Below are positions 5,994 to 12,068 of a stretch of DNA of 12,068 nucleotides, one piece after another. The notes under the pieces were generated by a model. It made no database searches. It was not told the origin of the DNA and worked only from the letters and a program-made list of their open reading frames with translations. The DNA comes from an uncultured Eubacteriales bacterium (GTDB lineage: Bacteria; Bacillota; Clostridia; Oscillospirales; CAG-272). Location of the stretch: NCBI GenBank assembly GCA_900550625.1, contig URSW01000032.1:1-12068 (forward strand). Reading direction: 5' to 3'. Within the stretch, counting starts at the first letter, position 1. Each line of letters begins with the position of its first letter. A program made the translations under genes and the position numbers.

Positions 5994-7034
5994 ATGTCGG
6001 TAGAACGCAGCGTATTTTCGGATAACAGCGAGCTTGCCATGTTTTTGCGGAAAAATTATGGGATGGAAGATTGTTTTGTTCTCAAAATTGACGAAGGAAG
6101 TGCAAACTGCTACAAAATAGAGAATGCAAGGGGATCATTCTTTTTAAAAGAATTCCAAAAGAAATTTGACAGATGTTCAATTGAACGTGAAATAGAAGTA
6201 TGTAAATTGGTACGGGATATAGGGGTTCCGACGTCAGAGTTCATTGCCGGTTTGGATAACAAATATGTATTTGAATACAATGGGCATTGTTTTCATCTGC
6301 AGAAGTTTATCGAAGGATATATGTTTGCTGGAAATGACTTTAATGATGAGGTGTTATATGAAAGCGCCGAGCTTTTAGGGAAGATCAATTTGGGTTTAGC
6401 AAATATTGATTTTTTGCCGGAAGGATTTCCTGATAAATGGTTTGAAGATTGGACGATCGAAAAATCATTAAAAAAGCATAAGGATATTCTCGAAAGTATA
6501 AAGGCAAGCAAAAGAACCACGGAAGAAAAAGAAAAAATAATAGAAGCTTGTCAAGAAAAGATCAATTTGCTCAAAATTTATAACAAAGATTATTTAAAGT
6601 ATAAAAATCTAAAAATAGTTAATAGTCATGGCGACTATAGCAGATTACAGATCCTGTGCGATATCGCAAAAAATAAAATCAATGCAGTCATCGATTTCTC
6701 CGGTGCAGCGTCTGTACCGGCTGTTTGGGAAATTATCAGGTCTTATTCATATGGCGCAAAAGAATGTATCAACGGATCGAATATCGACCTGATAAAATTC
6801 AAAAAGTATATTGAGAAGTATTTAAAATACGGCAAATTGGATTTGTTTGATATTTCTAATATGGCGGGGTTTTATTATTACAATCTTTTGAGAAGTACCT
6901 ATGGGCTGAATTCAGAGAATCGTAATTTAAATGATTTCGCAATTTGGCGAACCGGCTTGTGTAAGTATTTAAGTGAATCATATAATGATATTGACTTGTA
7001 TTTGTTTAATGAGTTTAGAGGAAGTGTTGGTTAA
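5994..7034 (+). CDS. Phosphotransferase of the APH/choline-kinase-like fold, AT-rich, substrate unknown
   Basis: A soluble 346-residue protein with the layout of the aminoglycoside-phosphotransferase-like kinase superfamily. The N-lobe has K52 (FFLKEF, probable ATP-binding lysine) and E66 (REIEVC, its probable partner); the hinge follows HCFHLQKFIEGY. The catalytic loop is HGDYSRLQ at 212-219 with D214 as probable base, and the metal-binding IDF is at 233-235. The family loop usually ends in Asn (H-G-D-x4-N); here that place is Q219. The insert at about 155-200 is Lys/Glu-rich and helical. I do not recognise a characterised resistance enzyme, and the substrate could be a small metabolite, lipid head group or drug. 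Codon use is strongly AT-biased (AAA, AAT, ATA, TTA), unlike the flanking operons, which suggests recent acquisition. It has its own promoter and is alone between two terminators. Confidence 0.8.
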   Translation: MSVERSVFSDNSELAMFLRKNYGMEDCFVLKIDEGSANCYKIENARGSFFLKEFQKKFDRCSIEREIEVCKLVRDIGVPTSEFIAGLDNKYVFEYNGHCFHLQKFIEGYMFAGNDFNDEVLYESAELLGKINLGLANIDFLPEGFPDKWFEDWTIEKSLKKHKDILESIKASKRTTEEKEKIIEACQEKINLLKIYNKDYLKYKNLKIVNSHGDYSRLQILCDIAKNKINAVIDFSGAASVPAVWEIIRSYSYGAKECINGSNIDLIKFKKYIEKYLKYGKLDLFDISNMAGFYYYNLLRSTYGLNSENRNLNDFAIWRTGLCKYLSESYNDIDLYLFNEFRGSVG

Positions 7035-7065
7035 TATTGAGGTGTCTGTATGACTTTTATAAGTA

Positions 7066-7142
7066 TCGGCAGTGAAAATTCAGGTTCAAAAGCTAAATAC
7101 AACTTCTTCGCTCGGCAGTGAAATCGCAGCGTGTGCTGCCGA
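7066..7142. repeat. Small repeat-containing element after the phosphotransferase gene
   Basis: TCGGCAGTGAAA occurs twice in the same orientation (7066-7077 and 7112-7123), and the second copy's TCGGCAG (7112-7118) is inverted at 7136-7142 as CTGCCGA. The result is a compact structured stretch just before the convergent terminator. It could be a dispersed intergenic repeat or debris from an insertion event. Confidence 0.45.
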
Positions 7143-7167
7143 TGCAAGATCAGCGAACGGCATATGA

Positions 7168-7199
7168 AAAAAGGTATCGCAAAAATGCGATACCTTTTT
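7168..7199. terminator. Bidirectional intrinsic terminator between convergent genes
   Basis: A 14-bp perfect stem: 7168-7181, with core GGTATCGCA, pairs with 7186-7199 around a four-base AAAA loop. A-runs on one side and T-runs on the other make it work in both directions. It serves the phosphotransferase gene (plus) and the aminotransferase gene, which ends at 7219 (minus). Confidence 0.93.
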
Positions 7200-7218
7200 A
7201 TGTACCCTGTCGGGAAAA

Positions 7219-8580
7219 TCAATAACCGAAGTGCTTCTCGGTCTCCGCGATAGCTTCTTCGATGATGTCGAGTCCCTTGTTTGCTGCATCGTCGTCGAGA
7301 ATCATCGGAGGCGACAGACGGAGAATGTGACCCGACGGAACCCATGCAAGTCCCTTCGAGAACGCCTTCTGATAGATCATCTTTCCTGCATCCGGGAAAG
7401 GCTCCTTGGTCTCTCTGTCCTTGACGATCTCAAGAGCGAGGAGGCAGCCCTTTCCGCGCGCATCGCCGATGATCGGGTGACGCTCCTTCATCTCGTTCAT
7501 TCTGCGGAGGAACAGCTCACCGAGGTGTGCGCTGCGCTCGCAGAGTCCTTCCTCTTCGATTACTTCGATGGAAGCAAGAGCGGCTGCGCAAGCCATCGGG
7601 TTTCCGCCGTAGGAGGAGGAAGCCGAGATGTGCTCGACTGCGGGAGCAAGCTCCTCGGATACGCACATTGCGGTAACGGGGAATCCGTTTCCGAAGCCCT
7701 TTCCGAGAGTCATGATATCGGGAGTTACGCCCCAATGATCGGATGCGAACATCTTTCCGGTACGCGCCATGCAGGTGAGAACCTCGTCGCAGAAGAGCAG
7801 GATGTTGTTCTTCGTGCAGAGCTCACGGAGCTTCGGAAGGAAGTCATCCGGAGGAACGACGGAACCGCCCCAGCCCTGAATCGGCTCAAGAACGATCGCG
7901 GCGATGTTGCCGGTCGTTTCGTTGTTGATCTGATTCTGGAGAGCGTTTATGTAGAGATCGGAGTTGAGCCATGCTTCCTCCTCGCTTCTGCCGAATGCAT
8001 CGCGGTACGGATTCGGACGGGGCGCGAGGTAGAAGCCGGGAGCTCTCATGTGAGAGTCCTTGCCGACGATCGCAAGGGATACGGCGCCGAGAGTCTTTCC
8101 GTGGAAGTCACGGTAGAAGGATATGAACTCGAACTTGCCGGTTGCGGCGCGTGCGCAGCGGAGTCCTGCCTCGACTGCGGTAGTACCGGAATCGTAAAGC
8201 TGGAAGCCGCCGAAGCGTCCGCCGGTGATCTCGTGGAGCTTCTCCATGAGCTTCATCTTTATCTCTGTGGTGAAGTCGTGGCAGTTCATGAGCTTTTTAG
8301 CCTGCTCCGCAACGGCTTCGCTGATCTTCGGATGGCAGTGACCGAGACCGGTAACGTAAATACCGGACGAGAAGTCGATGTATTCGTTTCCGTCAACATC
8401 CTTGAGGGTGTAGCCGAATCCGGATTCAAAGCATACGGGGAAGAGCGATACCTGGCTGGAATAGCCCTTCATGTACTTAGCCGCGCGCGAGTGATACTCT
8501 ACCGACTTGGGACCGGGCAGAGGCGTGACGATCTTCGGGATGCTGTTCACATCGACCGAAGCCCAATTCTTGTTTGACAT
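7219..8580 (-). CDS. Class III PLP-dependent aminotransferase (4-aminobutyrate/ornithine transaminase-like)
   Basis: Fold type I aminotransferase, 453 residues, typical length. Visible features: an N-terminal LPGPKS (21-26), often seen in 4-aminobutyrate aminotransferases; the cofactor-phosphate loop SGTTAVE (131-137); DFHGKTLGA (158-166); EPIQGWGG (232-239); CDEVLTC with D265, which contacts the pyridine nitrogen; and TLGKGFGNGFP with K294 as the Schiff-base lysine. It should move an amino group from an omega-amino donor to a 2-oxo acid. Motifs do not settle the donor, so GABA, ornithine, beta-alanine or similar remain open, and no pathway neighbour is present to decide. GGAGG lies 7 bases before the ATG, and the gene has its own consensus promoter. 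It ends at the bidirectional terminator. Confidence 0.93.
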   Translation of the reverse strand: MSNKNWASVDVNSIPKIVTPLPGPKSVEYHSRAAKYMKGYSSQVSLFPVCFESGFGYTLKDVDGNEYIDFSSGIYVTGLGHCHPKISEAVAEQAKKLMNCHDFTTEIKMKLMEKLHEITGGRFGGFQLYDSGTTAVEAGLRCARAATGKFEFISFYRDFHGKTLGAVSLAIVGKDSHMRAPGFYLAPRPNPYRDAFGRSEEEAWLNSDLYINALQNQINNETTGNIAAIVLEPIQGWGGSVVPPDDFLPKLRELCTKNNILLFCDEVLTCMARTGKMFASDHWGVTPDIMTLGKGFGNGFPVTAMCVSEELAPAVEHISASSSYGGNPMACAAALASIEVIEEEGLCERSAHLGELFLRRMNEMKERHPIIGDARGKGCLLALEIVKDRETKEPFPDAGKMIYQKAFSKGLAWVPSGHILRLSPPMILDDDAANKGLDIIEEAIAETEKHFGY

Positions 8581-8637
8581 AGCTTGTCCTCCAAATATTA
8601 TAATATTAATGAAGTTAATAAAACATCGTACGGGTAT

Positions 8638-8666
8638 ATTATAGACTTTATTTGCCGTTATGTCAA
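8638..8666 (-). promoter_or_regulatory. Consensus sigma-A promoter of the aminotransferase gene
   Basis: On the minus strand, TTGACA (8666-8661), a 17-base spacer and TATAAT (8643-8638), an exact consensus match. The leader is about 50 bases and AT-rich. The promoter starts just 17 bases past the stop of the DUF624 gene, and I see no terminator between them, so readthrough from upstream is also possible. Confidence 0.9.
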
Positions 8667-8682
8667 GTGCCGCGGGGAATAA

Positions 8683-9708
8683 TCAGCTCCGCGCAGACGC
8701 ATTTTCGGAAGACGGCTTCGGATTTCCGTCGCTGTCGTAGTACGGGTCGATCATTACTTCCTTTATTTTCGGATAGGCGGCATACGCTCCCATCAGCGCG
8801 GAGCCCGAGAAGAAAAGTGTCGCTATGATTATCATTGCGAACGGAAGGTAGAAGGACGCGAGCGTGTAGACGAGAGCGATCATGATGACGATGCCGAGTA
8901 CGGCGAGAAGATTCCTCTTGATACCGAGCGCGGCGAAGAAGACGGCATTCTTCAGAAGCTTCGGAAGACTGAGATCGAAGGTTATCATCATGAGATAGAT
9001 GTACATCCGCATCATGCCGTAGAGGACAAGCATTCCCCAAGTCATGAAAAGGAACAGAAGCATCATCGTATTCACGCTTGCGTTGGCATTGTACCATATG
9101 ATGTTGTAGGCGATCATGAAGCAGAGGACGCAGTCGATTATGCCGAAGATCATGCCCTGACGGAAGTTTTTCTTTATCGCATAGAAGAAATCCGACCAGA
9201 AGAACACAGGTTCTTCGCGTATCATCGAACGTATGAGATGAGTGCAGCCGACGTTCACGGGACCGAAGGTGAAGAGAACGAGAAACGACAGAACGAGAAA
9301 CACCTTCGAAAGAGGTGTGTCGATGTAGACGGTGCTTGTCCGCCCGAAGATGCCGAGAAGGGAAGCCGTTACGGGAGACGGCGACGCCACCGCGGCTCCG
9401 TATACGGAGGAATATACCGAATAGGCGGGAGCTGCAGTTTCGATCTGCGTGAATTTTCCCATGTAGAAGAGGAAAAACAGTATCGGAAAATTGCCGAAAA
9501 TGTAGAGAAGATTTATCGAGAAAAGTCTCGACAGCTTGCGCCCGAAAAGCTTGAAAAAGTTTATGAGCGACGGGTCCTCAAGAACGCGGAGCTCATCCTT
9601 TTCGACGCCCTTTCCGTCGGCAAACGCACGGTTGAATATGTTGAATCTTTTCTTTTTCGGTTCGTTTTCGGATTCATCCTCAAAATCGTCCCTGTTGAAT
9701 CTGTTCAT
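8683..9708 (-). CDS. DUF624 (YesL-like) multi-pass membrane protein
   Basis: A 341-residue integral membrane protein with no assigned biochemical function. After a charged N-terminal extension of about 45 residues come hydrophobic segments at roughly 62-84, 134-152, 184-205, 214-240 and 265-305. GPVNVGCTHLIRSMIREEPV followed by WSDFFYAIKKNFRQG (149-185) matches the conserved block of the DUF624/YesL family as I know it (G-P...R-x-x...F-x-x-F-x-x-N-F-R-Q). YesL relatives often sit beside carbohydrate ABC transporters and regulators; none is visible here. The C-terminus is short, polar and cytoplasmic-looking. AAAGGA lies 10 bases before the ATG. It follows the 182-residue membrane protein gene after 59 bases, so the two are probably co-transcribed. 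Confidence 0.8.
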   Translation of the reverse strand: MNRFNRDDFEDESENEPKKKRFNIFNRAFADGKGVEKDELRVLEDPSLINFFKLFGRKLSRLFSINLLYIFGNFPILFFLFYMGKFTQIETAAPAYSVYSSVYGAAVASPSPVTASLLGIFGRTSTVYIDTPLSKVFLVLSFLVLFTFGPVNVGCTHLIRSMIREEPVFFWSDFFYAIKKNFRQGMIFGIIDCVLCFMIAYNIIWYNANASVNTMMLLFLFMTWGMLVLYGMMRMYIYLMMITFDLSLPKLLKNAVFFAALGIKRNLLAVLGIVIMIALVYTLASFYLPFAMIIIATLFFSGSALMGAYAAYPKIKEVMIDPYYDSDGNPKPSSENASARS

Positions 9709-9730
9709 TTTTGATAATTCCTTTCTCGGC

Positions 9731-9759
9731 TCCGCCCCTGCGAAGCCCGAATAGGCGGA
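9731..9759. other. Hairpin between the two membrane-protein genes
   Basis: TCCGCC (9731-9736) pairs with GGCGGA (9754-9759) around a 17-base loop. On the plus strand a TTTTTA run follows, again giving a terminator-like look on the strand opposite to transcription. On the minus strand it is a leader hairpin 22 bases upstream of the DUF624 start. It does not look like a stop for the minus-strand transcript. Confidence 0.35.
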
Positions 9760-9767
9760 TTTTTATA

Positions 9768-10316
9768 TCAGCGCAGAAAATGCGATATAAGCGCGGCGGC
9801 GGTGTATACGAATGCGCACAGACCCGACAGACACAGAAACACTCCCGTGTATGAAACGATGATCCGGCGCGGGGCGTTTTTGCCGAGAGCATATACCGAA
9901 ACGAGGATCGGATGCCTGACGGCGGTCACGACCGCAAATGCGGCGAGGCTCACCGTTGAAAAAACAAACGAAGCGTAAAGCAGTACGGCATCCGAAATTC
10001 CGGCTGTAAGCGCCGCTCCCGAGGCAAAGGCGTGCAGTGCTACGCAGACTGCGCACGATACGGCGCAGTACGGTGTGAACGACAGCGCGAATATAGAAGC
10101 GAATGACAAAAGCGGCGGCACGAGCGCAAACGACAGGGCTCTCACCGCTCCGGGAAGATCGGCGACCCCTTCGAGCGGATCCGCGCGCACAAAGTCCGCA
10201 CCTTTGAAAAAATCTCCGGAGCAAAGTCCCGCATAGAAGAAAACAGCGAGGATAAAAACGCACAGCGCGCATATTTTCGGTATCCGACTGCCGCGAGTTA
10301 CGATTTCGGCGTCCAT
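9768..10316 (-). CDS. Unrecognised 182-residue multi-pass membrane protein
   Basis: I do not recognise a family. The protein is hydrophobic throughout, with likely membrane segments at about 12-31, 61-80, 83-103, 105-132 and 152-178 and only short polar loops, so it should sit in the cytoplasmic membrane. It has eight cysteines (C16, C19, C32, C84, C88, C91, C162, C167), mostly inside predicted helices, so a metal site is not implied. A basic loop, RHPILVSVYALGKNAPRR (134-151), lies before the last segment. The start is well supported: GGAGG with a 7-base spacer and an upstream promoter. It is the first gene of a minus-strand pair with the DUF624 gene and is divergent from hprK. Confidence 0.75.
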   Translation of the reverse strand: MDAEIVTRGSRIPKICALCVFILAVFFYAGLCSGDFFKGADFVRADPLEGVADLPGAVRALSFALVPPLLSFASIFALSFTPYCAVSCAVCVALHAFASGAALTAGISDAVLLYASFVFSTVSLAAFAVVTAVRHPILVSVYALGKNAPRRIIVSYTGVFLCLSGLCAFVYTAAALISHFLR

Positions 10317-10370
10317 TACGGCACCTCCGCAATATAATTTTCATTACATTATATTACGCTGCCGAAATAC

Positions 10371-10399
10371 ATTTTACCACACTTCCGGGGTTTTGGCAA
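10371..10399 (-). promoter_or_regulatory. Promoter for the two membrane-protein genes
   Basis: On the minus strand, TTGCCA (10399-10394), a 17-base spacer and TAAAAT (10376-10371), about 55 bases upstream of the ATG at 10316. A second -10-like TATAAT lies downstream but has no matching -35. The promoter is divergent from that of hprK, with 54 bases between the -35 boxes. Confidence 0.6.
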
Positions 10400-10453
10400 C
10401 GTGAAGGACGCTTATTTGCACCGGGAGAAGAAAATTTACATTTTGATCCGCGG

Positions 10454-10482
10454 TTGACGAAGCGGGCGAGGTGTGATATACT
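10454..10482 (+). promoter_or_regulatory. Sigma-A promoter of hprK
   Basis: TTGACG (10454-10459), a 17-base spacer and TATACT (10477-10482). Transcription would start near 10490, after the TTG at 10454 that opens the longest in-frame reading. This rules out that TTG as a start codon for this transcript. I see no cre-like palindrome nearby. Confidence 0.8.
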
Positions 10483-10528
10483 TTTTACGGACGAAAGTGC
10501 TCCCGAGCAAAAGCGAAAGGAAACCGAT

Positions 10529-11479
10529 ATGCAGAATTCTACAGATTTACAGACGATAATCGATGAAATGAACCTTGAGGTGCTGTATACCCCCGCGCCT
10601 CCTTCCGAAATAAATATAACAAGATCGGACGTTACCCGTCCCGGACTTCAGCTTGCGGGATTTTTCGATCACTTTGAAGCGCAGCGCGTGCAGACTGTCG
10701 GACGTGCGGAGTTTGACTACCTGCGTTCGCTCCCCGAAGAGAAATGCAGAGAATCGCTTACGGATTTTCTGAGCCGCTCTCCCGTATGCCTGATCTATAC
10801 GCACGGCAACAGACCGGGCGAGATCGAGCTTGAACTCACAAGATACTTCGAAGTCCCGCTTCTCTGCACGACGGAGGCGACAAGTGATTTTATGGCGACG
10901 ATGATCGCGTTCCTGAATCTCAAGCTTGCTCCCATGATAACGAGGCACGGCGTGTTTGTCGAGGTCTACGGCGAGGGAATACTCATCCTCGGTGATTCCG
11001 GCATCGGAAAGAGCGAAACCGCAATTGAACTTATCAAGCGCGGTCATCGGCTTATCGCGGACGACGCGGTCGAAATACGGAAGGTATCCGCAAAGACCCT
11101 CACGGGAACGGCACCCGAGATCATACGCCACTATATAGAGATCCGCGGAATCGGAATAATCGATGTGTGCCGCATCTTCGGCGTGGGAGCCGTAAAGGAC
11201 GTGGAAAAGATCGACGTTGTGGTTAAGCTTGAAAAATGGATAGAAGGAAAAATGTACAGCCGCCTCGGGCTTGAGGAGGAGTACACAGACATTCTCGGTA
11301 TAAAAGTGCCGACCGCGACCATTCCCGTTCAGCCGGGACGAAATCTCGCCGTTATAATCGAGATCGCCGCGATGGACAGCCGTCAGAAACGCATGGGCTA
11401 CAATACGGCTGAGGAGTTCAATAAGCGGATAATGCAGGGCATAGCCGACGGCGGAGACAGCGGAGAAGAAGTGATATGA
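10529..11479 (+). CDS. hprK: HPr kinase/phosphorylase
   Basis: HprK phosphorylates, and dephosphorylates, Ser46 of HPr in response to ATP, fructose-1,6-bisphosphate and phosphate. It thereby controls CcpA-dependent catabolite repression and PTS activity. From the ATG at 10529 the protein is 316 residues, the usual length, and residue numbers fall where expected: H140 in TRHGVFVEVYGEG, Walker A GDSGIGKSE at 155-163 with K161, D178-D179 in LIADDAVEI, and the HprK signature EIRGIGIIDVCRIFGVGAV at about 204-222. The N-terminal domain is about 1-130. AAAGGA lies 7 bases before the ATG. The frame is open further back to a TTG at 10454, but this is the -35 box. The stop overlaps the next start (ATGA). 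The common partner genes murB, rapZ and whiA are not seen in the part of the downstream region that is visible. Confidence 0.97.
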   Translation: MQNSTDLQTIIDEMNLEVLYTPAPPSEINITRSDVTRPGLQLAGFFDHFEAQRVQTVGRAEFDYLRSLPEEKCRESLTDFLSRSPVCLIYTHGNRPGEIELELTRYFEVPLLCTTEATSDFMATMIAFLNLKLAPMITRHGVFVEVYGEGILILGDSGIGKSETAIELIKRGHRLIADDAVEIRKVSAKTLTGTAPEIIRHYIEIRGIGIIDVCRIFGVGAVKDVEKIDVVVKLEKWIEGKMYSRLGLEEEYTDILGIKVPTATIPVQPGRNLAVIIEIAAMDSRQKRMGYNTAEEFNKRIMQGIADGGDSGEEVI

Positions 11480-12068
11480 GATGCCGCTTTCGTATATCGT
11501 TTCTTGTGCTTGCCGCGCTGATTTTATCGCAGGCGCTCTTCCTTTCGTCCTGCGGAAAGTGGAACGATCTCATGAATTCGATGGGCTTTGATGTCCGTGA
11601 TTACAGCGCCGAAAGCGTTACTGCCGAGCATGACCCGAACGGGGAAAAAGCAAAGGAACTTTCGGGATATGTGCTCATGCTGACGCTCGACCGACCTTTT
11701 CTCCCCGAAATCGACGGTTCGCAGGACGCAATAGAGCGCTGCCGCGACAGCCTTCTGAATTATATGCTTGTGAACAACTATTCGAGGTATACGGGAAACA
11801 TAAAGCTTCTCGACAACGCGGCGGAATACTATCCTTATATGAAGATTACCGACGTGATCCCGTCCGGGGAATTCGAGGAGACGTTTTACCGTTTCTTCGG
11901 AGGCTCGGTGAAGATATCGGGAAGGAGCGGCGAATACTTCATGTATCTCGACAAGATAAACGCATATACCTCGCTTTCCGTTCCGCAGGTCAAGGATATT
12001 TGCGTAGATACGTTGGGACTGTCCGAGACGGAGAACACATACCGGATGCGCGTGACGCTGACTCTCGG
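11476..12068 (+). CDS. Putative lipoprotein of unknown function, C-terminus cut by window edge
   Basis: The start ATG overlaps the hprK stop (ATGA, 4 bases), implying translational coupling. The first 26 residues are a lipoprotein signal: basic MRCRFR, a hydrophobic stretch, then lipobox LSSC with C26 as the probable lipidated cysteine, so the mature protein should be tethered to the outer face of the membrane. The remaining visible part (to about residue 197) is soluble and mixed alpha/beta in character, with no motif I recognise. It includes LSGYVLMLTL near 57-66 and several short aromatic stretches. No stop is reached. An exported protein coupled to a cytoplasmic regulatory kinase is an odd pairing; the link may be only positional. 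Confidence 0.85.
   Translation, partial: MRCRFRISFLVLAALILSQALFLSSCGKWNDLMNSMGFDVRDYSAESVTAEHDPNGEKAKELSGYVLMLTLDRPFLPEIDGSQDAIERCRDSLLNYMLVNNYSRYTGNIKLLDNAAEYYPYMKITDVIPSGEFEETFYRFFGGSVKISGRSGEYFMYLDKINAYTSLSVPQVKDICVDTLGLSETENTYRMRVTLTL

Noticed and set aside
7231..8577. A 448-codon open frame on the plus strand opposite the aminotransferase gene
   Set aside because: It mirrors the aminotransferase almost end to end, is Ser/Val/Leu/Glu-rich without domain motifs, and lacks its own upstream signals. The opposite strand has all PLP-enzyme motifs, a ribosome-binding site and a promoter.
1..12068. CRISPR array, tRNA/rRNA genes, transposase, integrase or phage genes
   Set aside because: I looked for regularly spaced repeats, tRNA-like cloverleaf sequence and the usual mobile-element proteins and found none. 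The AT-rich phosphotransferase segment has no recombinase and no clear flanking direct repeats.

Overview
The window looks like chromosomal DNA from a Gram-positive bacterium of the Bacillota, most likely class Clostridia. The reasons are the rpsF-ssb-rpsR cluster, a typical HPr kinase/phosphorylase, a DUF624 (YesL-type) membrane protein, a zinc-binding type S18, strong AAAGG/GGAGG ribosome-binding sites and textbook sigma-A promoters with 17-bp spacers. Most genes are fairly GC-rich (a sampled 60-base line inside the aminotransferase has 35 G+C). One gene, at 5994-7034, is strikingly AT-rich (a sampled line has 14 G+C of 60). Genus and family cannot be told from the sequence.

Layout. (1) 1-4274, minus strand: a housekeeping run transcribed right to left from a promoter at 4246-4274: coaE (last step of coenzyme A synthesis), a membrane-anchored lytic transglycosylase, an M18 aminopeptidase, prfA (release factor 1) and tsaC/sua5 (tRNA t6A synthesis, cut by the window edge). 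prfA is separated from the aminopeptidase by about 160 bases that hold a perfect 13-bp palindrome. prfA and tsaC overlap by 4 bases, with no prmC between them. (2) 4356-5700, plus strand: rpsF-ssb-rpsR, with a consensus promoter, a structured leader that may be the S6:S18 autoregulatory element, and a strong intrinsic terminator. (3) 5701-7200: an AT-rich accessory segment with its own promoter, one phosphotransferase/kinase-fold gene and a small repeat-containing tail, closed by a bidirectional terminator. (4) 7219-10399, minus strand: a class III aminotransferase with its own consensus promoter, preceded by two membrane-protein genes (DUF624/YesL-like and an unrecognised 182-residue protein) that share an upstream promoter. 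(5) 10454-12068, plus strand: hprK, overlapped by ATGA with a lipoprotein gene that runs off the window.

How the genes fit together. Regions 1 and 2 are divergent core operons sharing one intergenic promoter region. They serve translation (S6, S18, RF1, t6A), DNA maintenance (SSB), cofactor supply (CoaE) and wall or peptide turnover. Region 5 begins with the sensor kinase of carbon catabolite control. Two long frames appear to start with TTG upstream of coaE and hprK, but in both cases that TTG is the first three bases of a -35 hexamer, so the shorter starts given here are preferred.

I see no RNA genes, CRISPR array, transposase or phage gene, and no convincing evidence for an undescribed multi-gene system. 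The most accessory-looking item is the lone AT-rich phosphotransferase gene with an altered catalytic loop. The least explained elements are the intergenic palindromes and the hprK-linked lipoprotein.
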